A stretch of 5,737 nt of DNA from CAYZQE01 sp964480635 (lineage in GTDB: Bacteria; Pseudomonadota; Gammaproteobacteria; GCA-001735895). The notes beneath the pieces were generated by a model. It was not told the DNA's origin. It did no database searches and saw nothing but the letters and a program-made list of their open reading frames with translations. Position numbers and translations under genes: made by a program. The stretch's first letter is position 1. Each line of letters begins with the position of its first letter. Of the stretch, positions 1 through 5,122 are shown in pieces. Location: the NCBI GenBank assembly GCA_964480635.1, contig CAYZQE010000117.1, positions 1 through 5,737 on the forward strand, read 5' to 3'.

Positions 1-1
1 A

Positions 2-184
2 AAGTTATCACCCGCTGTTCTCAGGAGCATATTGCTATCGGTACAAACCAGTGTTTTGGACCATCCTCAAAAGAAGATCAAGTATGGATTACCGTCATCG
101 ATCAGCCCTGATGCGATCAAAATTTATCAACTGATGGGCGTAAAGATGAAGCGGTGTGCCTATATTATTGAGAAATATGCCTAA
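2..184 (+). CDS. 3' end of an unrecognised open frame (about 60 codons, 5' end outside window)
   Basis: An open frame runs from the window edge to a TAA at 182-184. It would end in the basic, aromatic-rich tail KMKRCAYIIEKYA. I do not recognise the family. The other two plus frames are also open for part of this stretch (to about 110 and 134), so coding in this frame is not certain. It lies directly upstream of a folA fragment that has lost its 5' half, so whatever this is has probably been joined to folA by insertion or deletion. The tail of a transposase or another mobile gene is one possibility, but no diagnostic motif is visible. It may also be non-coding. Confidence 0.3.
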   Translation, partial: KLSPAVLRSILLSVQTSVLDHPQKKIKYGLPSSISPDAIKIYQLMGVKMKRCAYIIEKYA

Positions 185-205
185 TGTAGTGCCCTTATTT
201 TTTAA

Positions 206-229
206 CAAACCCTTATATGACGGGGTTTG
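206..229. repeat. Small hairpin at the folA breakpoint
   Basis: CAAACCC (206-212) pairs perfectly with GGGTTTG (223-229) around a 10-base spacer, and T213-G222 can extend the stem by a wobble pair. Neither strand shows a U-tract after the stem, so it is not a convincing intrinsic terminator. It lies between the stop codon at 182-184 and the point near 240 where folA similarity begins. It may be the end of the element that truncated folA. Confidence 0.45.
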
Positions 230-239
230 GTGAAAAAAA

Positions 240-470
240 GTGCGGAAGTCAGGAGAAATCATGTTAATTGGTGGCGCTAGTCTCTATGAACAATGGTTAC
301 CTTACGCACACCAAATGTATATCACATTAATTAATGGTGAATTTGATGGCGACGCTTGGTTCCCTGATTATCAAGCCGATACATGGCAAACGGTATGGCG
401 CGAAGCGCATCAAAGTGAAAAAGAACCCTTCTTAAAATATCAGTTTTTAAAGCTAAAAAAGACCGCGTAA
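240..470 (+). pseudogene. folA: Dihydrofolate reductase, C-terminal fragment (5'-truncated folA)
   Basis: Dihydrofolate reductase reduces dihydrofolate to tetrahydrofolate with NADPH in the cytoplasm. The fragment reads GEIMLIGGASLYEQWLPYA, then MYITLINGEFDGDAWFPDY, then a W-rich stretch and KYQFLKLKK. This matches in order the second half of bacterial DHFR: the EIMVIGGxxxYEQ NADPH-binding loop, the YLTxIxxxxxGDxxFPxY strand, and the final beta strands. Only about 72 residues of an expected 160-170 remain. The N-terminal half, with the catalytic Asp, the Trp/Met20 loop and the first NADPH-contact segment, is absent. A stop codon (231-233) sits just upstream in frame, and the nominal GTG start at 240 has no convincing ribosome binding site. 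The fragment cannot be an active DHFR. The breakpoint lies at about 240-252. A functional copy must exist elsewhere unless thymidylate and folate metabolism here uses another route (for example ThyX) or the window is misassembled. Confidence 0.85.
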
Positions 471-539
471 TCTTTTTCCTACTTTTTTAGGCGATTCTCT
501 AAATGCCTCTTAGTCCTTATAATCTTGCACCTTACTCAA

Positions 540-694
540 GGAGCCTCTGAACAAGTCCAATAATTTTGAACTTGCTAAAACTGCCGGTATTTTCACCGAA
601 AATCGCAGCAATAGAGTGACTATTACGGCTCATTTCGACGAAAATAGCGACAGTTTTTCTGCCCTCAAATTTTATTAACTTAATCAGAGATTCC
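540..694. mobile_element. IS5-like palindromic miniature element (MITE)
   Basis: The left end GGAGCCTCTGAACAAGT (540-556) and the reverse complement of the right end, GGAATCTCTGATTAAGT (678-694), are terminal inverted repeats. They resemble, from memory, the IS5 terminus GGAAGGTGCGAACAAGT. Flanks are TCAA (536-539) and TTAA (695-698), fitting an imperfect copy of the 4-bp YTAR target duplication of IS5-type elements. The pairing continues inward without gaps: 577-594 pairs with 640-657 (about 16 of 18 positions), and 597-614 with 620-637 around the loop 615-619. The whole element is thus one imperfect palindrome centred on 617. There is no room for a transposase, so this is a non-autonomous fold-back element. 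It lies between the folA fragment and the FHA gene. Confidence 0.72.
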
Positions 695-696
695 TT

Positions 697-702
697 AAGG
701 AA
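697..702 (+). promoter_or_regulatory. Ribosome binding site of the FHA gene, at the MITE border
   Basis: AAGGAA lies 8 bases before the ATG at 711 and fixes the start of the FHA gene. Its first two bases belong to the TTAA flank of the MITE, so the element inserted exactly at the edge of the Shine-Dalgarno sequence. The block TTCCTTAAGGAA (691-702) is itself a perfect 12-bp palindrome. Any native promoter of the FHA gene has been pushed at least 155 bp away. Confidence 0.6.
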
Positions 703-710
703 CGATTAAA

Positions 711-977
711 ATGCCAACAAAATATATTATTGGACGAAAAGGACACATTCATTTAGACGACAAAGCAGTCAGCCGTCACCATGCAGAACTCATTGTTAGT
801 CATGATGAAATTCGTTTAACTGACCTAAACTCTGTGAATGGCGTATTTTTAGTTAAAAACAACCGTTTAATACCGTTTTACGATGGCTTTGTTCAGCTAA
901 ACCAACGTATTGTTATTGGCAGCAAGCAATATAGCATACATCAACTTATTAACATGGTCGCAAGTCACGCGGCATAA
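711..977 (+). CDS. Minimal FHA-domain protein (phosphothreonine reader)
   Basis: Forkhead-associated domains bind phosphothreonine peptides and usually sit beside Ser/Thr kinases or in secretion and signalling complexes. The 88-residue protein is essentially one FHA domain. It has the GR motif (G8-R9), then VSRHHAEL (20-27), which includes the phospho-contact residues S21, R22 and H24, then LTDLNSVNGVFL (36-47) with the S-x-N-G turn (S41, N43, G44). The closing strands are LNQRIVIGSKQYSI (63-76). All core binding residues are present, so phosphopeptide binding is plausible. At the N-terminus only about seven residues precede the GR motif, shorter than the roughly 100 residues usual for the fold, so the first strand may be trimmed. 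No kinase or phosphatase is encoded in the window. The gene ends 2 bp from the stop of the convergent ComFB gene. The start is the ATG with AAGGAA 8 bases upstream. Confidence 0.88.
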   Translation: MPTKYIIGRKGHIHLDDKAVSRHHAELIVSHDEIRLTDLNSVNGVFLVKNNRLIPFYDGFVQLNQRIVIGSKQYSIHQLINMVASHAA

Positions 978-979
978 GC

Positions 980-1258
980 TTACTTTTCATTTTTTTCTAA
1001 ACGTGAATTTATAAATTCTGCCGCAGTATCCATTGTTGTTGATACACGGTTTTCCATTTCAGTTCTTTCCCCCGGCGCTAAATAATAAATCATATCAATT
1101 TCATGGCGAATATACCGTGAAGGTAATCGCGTTAACGAATAACAAGCCACATCTAAAAAAAACTCTTCGTCTCTCTCTGGATACTTAGCCACTAATTCTT
1201 CACTAATATAAGCAAAAACTAAATGCTCATAGTAGTTATACAAACTTGCAAAATTCAT
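980..1258 (-). CDS. ComFB-domain protein, putative cyclic-dinucleotide receptor
   Basis: This small acidic protein carries the signature of the late-competence ComFB family: FFLDVACYSLTRLPSRYI, matching the family pattern DVxAxALNxLPPRYV, preceded by a helical YNYYEHLVFAYI segment and followed by a charged helix. Family knowledge: ComFB lies in the comF operon of Bacillus, and cyanobacterial ComFB-domain proteins have been reported as c-di-GMP/c-di-AMP receptors (from memory). A receptor role here is inferred. Three in-frame starts exist: TTG 1264, ATG 1261 and ATG 1258. I chose ATG 1258 because AGAGG (1266-1270 read on the minus strand) then lies 7 bases upstream, giving 92 residues; ATG 1261 is also possible. 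It lies 75 bp downstream of the GAF gene on the same strand and is probably co-transcribed with it, with a possible internal promoter between. Its end nearly touches the FHA gene end. Confidence 0.8.
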   Translation of the reverse strand: MNFASLYNYYEHLVFAYISEELVAKYPERDEEFFLDVACYSLTRLPSRYIRHEIDMIYYLAPGERTEMENRVSTTMDTAAEFINSRLEKNEK

Positions 1259-1281
1259 CATCAAACCTCTTTATTAAATTC

Positions 1282-1309
1282 ACTATATCTATCGGCATTA
1301 TCTCTGCAA
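1282..1309 (-). promoter_or_regulatory. Candidate sigma-70 promoter for the ComFB gene
   Basis: Read on the minus strand, TTGCAG (1304-1309) and TATAGT (1282-1287) are separated by 16 bases, about 20 bases before the ComFB start. They match the -35 and -10 consensus at 4 of 6 and 5 of 6 positions. AT-rich DNA yields such matches by chance, so this only suggests that ComFB can be expressed apart from the upstream GAF gene. Confidence 0.3.
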
Positions 1310-1333
1310 CCTGAAGTAATACCCTTTAAAATG

Positions 1334-1948
1334 TTACCCATTTAAAGCAATTAATTCTGTTTTTAGAAGAATGAGTGAGACGTACCTAGCCGTCACACTC
1401 AGTATACTTAGATCACCTTCATCAAAGGAAATATCTGTTTTTGTATTAACCACTTCTATTGCGCCTAACACACGGTCACCATCTAATAATGGTGCGCACA
1501 TAAGTGATTTTGTCGAAAACCCTACGCTCTCATCAATTGAGGATGACCAGTTTTTTGACTGCTCTACATCGGTGATTAATTCAGCACGCCTCGTTTCGAT
1601 TGTATGCCCAACAACACCGGTCTTTTTATCGATACGTTGATCTTTTAGCTGCGCTGATGACTCGCCTATCACTTCAGCAAAAACAAGCTCATCCGTTGTT
1701 TCATCTAACAACAACAAAGAACCATTGTTAGAGTTACAGGCATGAAGCACTAAAGATAAAATGCGATGAATAAAAACATCTACTTGCTCAATAGATGTTA
1801 AATCATCCAACATGTTATCAATTTCGTGCAAAACACGAAAAGCTTGCTGTTGCCGAGATAAATTATCGCTTACTTGCTGATTACGCAATTTTAAAAGCTC
1901 ATTTTCATCTCGCAACATCTGAACAATGTCACGCCTACTAATTGCCAT
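1334..1948 (-). CDS. GAF-domain protein with N-terminal coiled coil
   Basis: The 204-residue cytoplasmic protein has a helical, charged N-terminus (about 1-48, with ENELLKLRNQQVSDNLSRQQ) that looks like a dimerising coiled coil, followed by a single GAF domain (about 50-197). GAF hallmarks are SLLLLDETTDELVFAEV (77-93), GVVGHTIETRRAELITDV (111-128) and SLMCAPLLDGDRVLGAIEVVN (148-168). GAF domains bind cyclic nucleotides, haem or other small ligands, or only mediate dimerisation. The ligand cannot be read from sequence, and I did not find a clear NKxxxFxxxDE cyclic-nucleotide signature; the equivalent region reads TKTDISFDEGDL. There is no attached kinase, cyclase or DNA-binding domain, so any output must pass through a partner. 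The start is ATG 1948 with a weak AAGG element upstream. It is divergent from the twin membrane-protein genes across a 121-bp AT-rich spacer and is probably the first gene of a GAF-ComFB transcript. Confidence 0.88.
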   Translation of the reverse strand: MAISRRDIVQMLRDENELLKLRNQQVSDNLSRQQQAFRVLHEIDNMLDDLTSIEQVDVFIHRILSLVLHACNSNNGSLLLLDETTDELVFAEVIGESSAQLKDQRIDKKTGVVGHTIETRRAELITDVEQSKNWSSSIDESVGFSTKSLMCAPLLDGDRVLGAIEVVNTKTDISFDEGDLSILSVTARYVSLILLKTELIALNG

Positions 1949-2069
1949 AAACCCAGACCTTATAATGAAAGATAAAAAAATTAATTAATATTGTCTATAA
2001 TCCCATAAAGTATAATTTAAAAAATAAAGAACACACGAAAAAAAACCACAATAATTATGAACTATTAAA
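1949..2069. promoter_or_regulatory. Divergent AT-rich promoter region between the GAF gene and the membrane-protein pair
   Basis: This 121-bp spacer separates two divergent transcripts and must carry both promoters. TATAAT occurs twice on the plus strand (1996-2001 and 2011-2016), and TTGTCT at 1991 could act as a poorly spaced -35 for the second (14 bp). No clear -35 box at 17 bp and no inverted-repeat operator were found, so exact promoter placement is not supported. Confidence 0.4.
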
Positions 2070-2624
2070 TTGACTATAAAAAAACCACCCATAGATGCTG
2101 ATGCACTTATTCAAAGTAGCATTGATCTATTGAATGAAAACATGAGCATGAGAACCGATATGCATGTACGAGTGGCTGAAAGAGTCACCTATGCTACCCG
2201 CATTGGCATGTTTGTTTTAATTGTATTAGCCGTATCGTTATTACTGCTGCTAACAACTTTAAACACCCAAGTAAGCCATATGTTATCGGGCATTAATGAT
2301 ATGAGTTCGACGTTTACTCATGTCACACGAAATATGGATGACATTAAAAATCATATGCATAAAATAAAATTAAATACTCAACCTATCAACGACATCACGT
2401 TAAGCATTCAACATCTTTCAGGCGACTTAAATGCCATTACAACATCCATTGAAAACACCAGCCGCACAATGAATAATATAGCCAAAGTGATGAATGGTGT
2501 TGATACCAACATGGCAACAGTTGATCAAAATATGGCGCCTATTTCGTCATCTATGCAAAACATTAGCCATCAATTAAACCGTGTAAGCAAGCCGTTTAAT
2601 GCCTTTAACAACATGATGCCTTGA
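2070..2624 (+). CDS. Single-pass membrane protein with heptad-repeat periplasmic domain (paralogue A)
   Basis: I do not recognise a named family. The 184-residue protein has a cytoplasmic N-terminus of about 44 residues, one hydrophobic segment (about 45-64, IGMFVLIVLAVSLLLLLTTL), and about 120 residues predicted outside the cytoplasm. Positive charge before the segment supports N-in, C-out. The outer part is a heptad repeat: I/L at 106, 113, 120 and 127, then M at 134, 141, 148, 155, 162 and L169, paired with I/V at 137, 144, 151, 158, 165 and 172, i.e. a long coiled coil. It ends in P-x3-F-N-x-M-x-P (175-184), shared with the next protein. There is no HAMP, catalytic or chemoreceptor signalling hairpin. 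The start is TTG 2070 with no visible Shine-Dalgarno. I keep it because it gives an N-terminal length before the membrane segment similar to the paralogue; a start at the ATG of residue 24 or 26 would leave only about 20 residues. The next gene begins 9 bp after its stop. Confidence 0.78.
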   Translation: MTIKKPPIDADALIQSSIDLLNENMSMRTDMHVRVAERVTYATRIGMFVLIVLAVSLLLLLTTLNTQVSHMLSGINDMSSTFTHVTRNMDDIKNHMHKIKLNTQPINDITLSIQHLSGDLNAITTSIENTSRTMNNIAKVMNGVDTNMATVDQNMAPISSSMQNISHQLNRVSKPFNAFNNMMP

Positions 2625-2633
2625 TAATAAAGT

Positions 2634-3182
2634 ATGGCTTTTACAATTGAACAATTACAAAAAATTCATGATGCCTTAGCTCAGCAAAATGAAGACCTGA
2701 TTAAAACCAATGATTTCGGTAAAGAAAGAAAAACCACCACGACTAAAATCATCAGATCAATAGCTGCTTTATTATTTGTCTTGTTAATCTTTAATTTATT
2801 CATCATGTTTCAGCTAAACACACATTTGATGAATATTGTGCAGCAAATTGACACGATGAAATCGTCCTTTAAACAGGTGTCTCATACGATGGAGGATATT
2901 AATAACGATGTAAAAGACATTAGCATTATTATGACTTCAATGCCAAATATTGCGCTATCAATGCAACAAATAGAAAGTGATATGCCGATGATTAGTAACA
3001 GCATGAATCAAATAACAACTGATATTGAATTAGTTGACCATCACTTATTACAACTTAACCATAAAATGCAGTCTGTTGGTCAAAAGATGGGGGGCATAAA
3101 TAACAGCACATTACGTATTCAACACAACATGAAAAACATTGCACAACCCACTAGATTCTTCAACTGGATGCTACCTAATTAA
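2634..3182 (+). CDS. Single-pass membrane protein with Met/Ile heptad-repeat periplasmic domain (paralogue B)
   Basis: This 182-residue protein is a paralogue of the gene just upstream, with the same plan, near-identical length and the same C-terminal motif P-x3-F-N-x-M-x-P (172-181). The cytoplasmic segment 1-41 ends in a basic patch (KERKTTTTKIIR), then comes a membrane helix (about 42-60, SIAALLFVLLIFNLFIMF), then about 120 helical residues outside. Its heptads are very regular: M103, M110, M117, M124, I131, L138, M145, M152 at one core position and I106, I113, I120, I127, V134, L141, V148, I155 at the other, eight consecutive heptads. The pair probably arose by tandem duplication and may form hetero-oligomers (inference). 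Similar sequences might be misannotated as chemotaxis or translation-factor proteins because of coiled-coil similarity; no such domain is visible. The ATG at 2634 has only a weak site (ATAAAG) and follows the upstream stop by 9 bp, so it is probably one operon. Confidence 0.82.
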   Translation: MAFTIEQLQKIHDALAQQNEDLIKTNDFGKERKTTTTKIIRSIAALLFVLLIFNLFIMFQLNTHLMNIVQQIDTMKSSFKQVSHTMEDINNDVKDISIIMTSMPNIALSMQQIESDMPMISNSMNQITTDIELVDHHLLQLNHKMQSVGQKMGGINNSTLRIQHNMKNIAQPTRFFNWMLPN

Positions 3183-3222
3183 TTTTATTTATTTTCCTGT
3201 AGGTGAAACAGTTATCTTAAAG

Positions 3223-3230
3223 CCCCCCCC
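3223..3230. repeat. C8 homopolymer tract
   Basis: Eight consecutive cytosines lie 40 bp after the stop of paralogue B in otherwise AT-rich DNA. The tract is in non-coding sequence, so slippage would not switch a reading frame here. It may vary in length between isolates or mark a sequencing uncertainty. Confidence 0.6.
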
Positions 3231-3234
3231 TGTG

Positions 3235-3270
3235 AAAGAAAAAACTAGCTGCTTAAACTTTTAAGCAGCT
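3235..3270 (-). terminator. Intrinsic terminator for minus-strand transcription
   Basis: AGCTGCTTAA (3247-3256) pairs perfectly with TTAAGCAGCT (3261-3270) around a 4-base loop. Read on the minus strand, the stem is followed by AG and then TTTTTTCTTT (3244 down to 3235), a good U-tract. The plus strand lacks a comparable tract after the stem, so the orientation is minus. The only minus gene upstream is rlmG, ending about 520 bp away, so this either ends a long rlmG 3' UTR or insulates the membrane-protein operon from transcription entering from the right. Confidence 0.7.
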
Positions 3271-3792
3271 ATTACCTTGAAGAAAGCCCGTTTGCACTTA
3301 AAACTAAAGAAGAAATTAATAAAAATTATATAATAATGAGGCTGGTGCTTTAGCCCTATCACATTCAAACTCATTAAAAAAATTTAAATTAGGATTGCCA
3401 TAGATTCAACGCATGAATCAATGATTTAATATTTATTGGTTACCAGCACTTAGATTTATTTTTGACTGAAACTATATCACCCTTAAAAATAATACTGTAT
3501 TGAGGAAGATATATAATTTAATTATCAGCGGTATGAGTTTAACAAACATGATTAATAATAAAATACCTATCTAGATATGATATCAGAGCAATTTTCATGA
3601 AATAGTCGACACAAAATCCTGTCCACTGCTATCGATAACCGTGACAATATACTGATCTATGACTAATGTTGATATGTTGATGGATTATATTAACGCTATT
3701 ATATAACCAGCTTTAATCAATAAGTATGATTTCTTGGTTTGTATCAAAAAAGAAGATTAATATAAAAACCATTTTAACTAATTTTATAACAA
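3271..3792. other. About 520-bp stretch with no recognisable gene
   Basis: Very AT-rich sequence with frequent stops on both strands. I see no tRNA, no transposase remnant and no IS terminus. Minor features are a weak nested hairpin (AATGAG 3335-3340 with CTCATT 3370-3375, inner GGCT/AGCC) and a short minus-strand open run around 3600-3680 with no start codon or recognisable domain. It could be the eroded remains of a gene lost between the membrane-protein pair and rlmG, or an rlmG 3' UTR; nothing in the sequence decides this. Confidence 0.5.
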
Positions 3793-4953
3793 TTACTCTG
3801 ATATTTTACCTTTAAAGTCTTTAGGCCTAGAAGCCTTTAATATTACAAAGTTTTTATTCGAAGCAATTAATGTCACATCCATGAACCATGAACCTAACTT
3901 AGTATGATAAGCAAGGTGCCTATTACCAACAATCCAGAGCTCACCATATTTTTTAAGCACACGCGAAGCTTGTGAGAACATAGTTAATGCCATTGTTTCG
4001 CCAGTTGAGTGGTGCTGATGAAATGGAGGATTACATAAAATAATGTTAGCTGATTGCTTCTTAACTTTTAACAAGCCATCTCCACAGTGAAACTTTATGT
4101 TTTCAGATTTAGGCAACTGCTTTACATTGTCTTTAACTGATGCGATAGCCATATAAGACTCATCAGCAAATAGCATTTCTGTTTCTGGGTATTTTGATAA
4201 TACTGATAAACCAATGACGCCATTACCACAGCCTAAATCAATAACCGATTGATCTTCTTCTATGGCAGGGCAATGCTCCAAAAAGAAACGTGTACCCACA
4301 TCTAAATGTTCACGTGAAAAAACATTAGCATGATTTTTCAACATTAGATCTGAGTCTTCTAAACCCCAAGAGATAGGGTAAGGGTTGTCGTTACAAACTA
4401 AGGACACATTAACGGTAACTTCAATTAATTTTGCTTTTTTACTGGTTAAATGTGTATTAACTCCACCAATAATAGATTCGAGTAAGGACCAAACTTTTTT
4501 AGGCATATATTTTACCATGCCCGCTACAAGAACAACCGTATTAGAATGTAATAACGGCTTCAACCTTAATAACTGATATTCGAATAAAGCCATCGACTTG
4601 GGGATTTTAATAAGCACTACACCTAAATCAACTTTAGGTAAATGCAGGCTGTCAATTGTTTTAAATGCGACTTCGTGTAAGCTATTTAAATTTAAATTCT
4701 CGCGTAAGGCTTGATGAGAAATCCAAGAATCAGACCAACTAATTGGACTATACCTATTTAAAGAAACACTCAATGCCGCAAAGTTATCATTAACTAATAA
4801 CACACCATCAGTAATGTCTAAATCCTTACTAAATAACGTATCCAACAATTGAATATCCGCAGCATCCCAAGCCCGTAAAGTTTCTTTTTTACGGTGTGGA
4901 ATTCGTTTGATTTGATAAGAGCCGAATTGACTATTTAAAAATGTATCTGACAT
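3793..4953 (-). CDS. rlmG: 23S rRNA (guanine-1835-N2)-methyltransferase RlmG
   Basis: RlmG uses S-adenosylmethionine to methylate N2 of G1835 in 23S rRNA. The 386 residues match the usual length (about 375-380 in E. coli) and align along the whole protein, as recalled: LRAWDAADIQLLDTL (26-40), VLLVNDNFAALSVSL (51-65) and GVVLIKIPKSMALFEYQL (111-128) in the N-terminal degenerate methyltransferase-like domain, then HANVFSREHLDVGTRFFLEH (208-227). The catalytic Rossmann domain has the SAM-binding motif VIDLGCGNGVIGL (237-249), the acidic FADES (263-267), the catalytic NPPFHQHH (308-315) and the closing GELWIVGNRHLAYHTKL (337-353). The homologue RsmC (16S G1207) shares the second domain, but the N-terminal half and NRHLxYxxKL fit RlmG better. 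All key residues are present and it appears functional. The start is ATG 4953, with no strong Shine-Dalgarno. It is a single gene facing the membrane-protein operon, with mobile-element debris upstream. Confidence 0.95.
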   Translation of the reverse strand: MSDTFLNSQFGSYQIKRIPHRKKETLRAWDAADIQLLDTLFSKDLDITDGVLLVNDNFAALSVSLNRYSPISWSDSWISHQALRENLNLNSLHEVAFKTIDSLHLPKVDLGVVLIKIPKSMALFEYQLLRLKPLLHSNTVVLVAGMVKYMPKKVWSLLESIIGGVNTHLTSKKAKLIEVTVNVSLVCNDNPYPISWGLEDSDLMLKNHANVFSREHLDVGTRFFLEHCPAIEEDQSVIDLGCGNGVIGLSVLSKYPETEMLFADESYMAIASVKDNVKQLPKSENIKFHCGDGLLKVKKQSANIILCNPPFHQHHSTGETMALTMFSQASRVLKKYGELWIVGNRHLAYHTKLGSWFMDVTLIASNKNFVILKASRPKDFKGKISE

Positions 4954-4986
4954 AATGTGACTGTAAAAATTAATGTCCCATATAAT

Positions 4987-5028
4987 AACTTATATATATA
5001 TTTTAAGGTTAATATTAATATATAAGTT
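4987..5028. repeat. AT-rich 11-bp inverted repeat upstream of rlmG
   Basis: AACTTATATAT (4987-4997) is perfectly repeated in inverse at 5018-5028 around a 20-bp core. It lies 34-75 bp before the rlmG start, in the expected promoter zone. No G/C-rich stem or U-tract is present, so it is not a terminator. It could be an operator, a promoter-proximal cruciform or a remnant of an inserted element. A/T composition makes chance palindromes more likely. Confidence 0.5.
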
Positions 5029-5042
5029 TTGAATTACTTCAA

Positions 5043-5061
5043 GGCACCTCTATTCAATTAG
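5043..5061. mobile_element. Possible diverged IS5-like terminus
   Basis: GGCACCTCTATTCAATTAG follows TCAA (5039-5042), as the MITE left end GGAGCCTCTGAACAAGT follows TCAA at 536-539. With the AA of the flank included, about 13 of 19 positions agree. No partner end in the opposite orientation was found, so this may be a solitary eroded end or chance. The rest of 5062-5122 shows nothing recognisable. Confidence 0.22.
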
Positions 5062-5122
5062 GTTCAAATTTTAAGTAGCCTCCATAGTGATTTATGAATA
5101 CTACAATTTTAATAGTTACTTC

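Noticed and set aside
206..240. Hairpin near the folA breakpoint as an intrinsic terminator
   Set aside because: The stem is followed by A-rich, not T-rich, sequence on the plus strand and by TTAAAAAA on the minus strand, so there is no U-tract.
237..245. AAGTGCGGA, one base from the Pasteurellaceae DNA uptake word AAGTGCGGT
   Set aside because: There is a single imperfect copy, no other near copies were noticed, and it overlaps the folA fragment start; chance is the simplest explanation.
456..477. AAAAAGA / TCTTTTT stem over the folA stop as a terminator
   Set aside because: The stem is almost entirely A-T pairs and would be too weak; no reliable terminator is supported.
1371..1640. 89-codon open frame on the plus strand
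   Set aside because: It is antisense inside the GAF gene, has no domain-like features and no ribosome binding site; the minus-strand GAF motifs account for this sequence.
2070..3182. Methyl-accepting chemotaxis proteins
   Set aside because: Coiled coils and a membrane helix are present, but there is no HAMP domain or conserved signalling hairpin, and the helical part lies on the outer side of the membrane.
3600..3680. Minus-strand open run reading VTVIDSSGQDFVSTIS
   Set aside because: It is short, has no start codon, is interrupted by a stop upstream, and no family was recognised; kept only as a remark in the gap entry.
4385..4576. 63-codon open frame on the plus strand
   Set aside because: It lies antisense within rlmG, whose motifs are intact along this part; there is no sign of independent coding.
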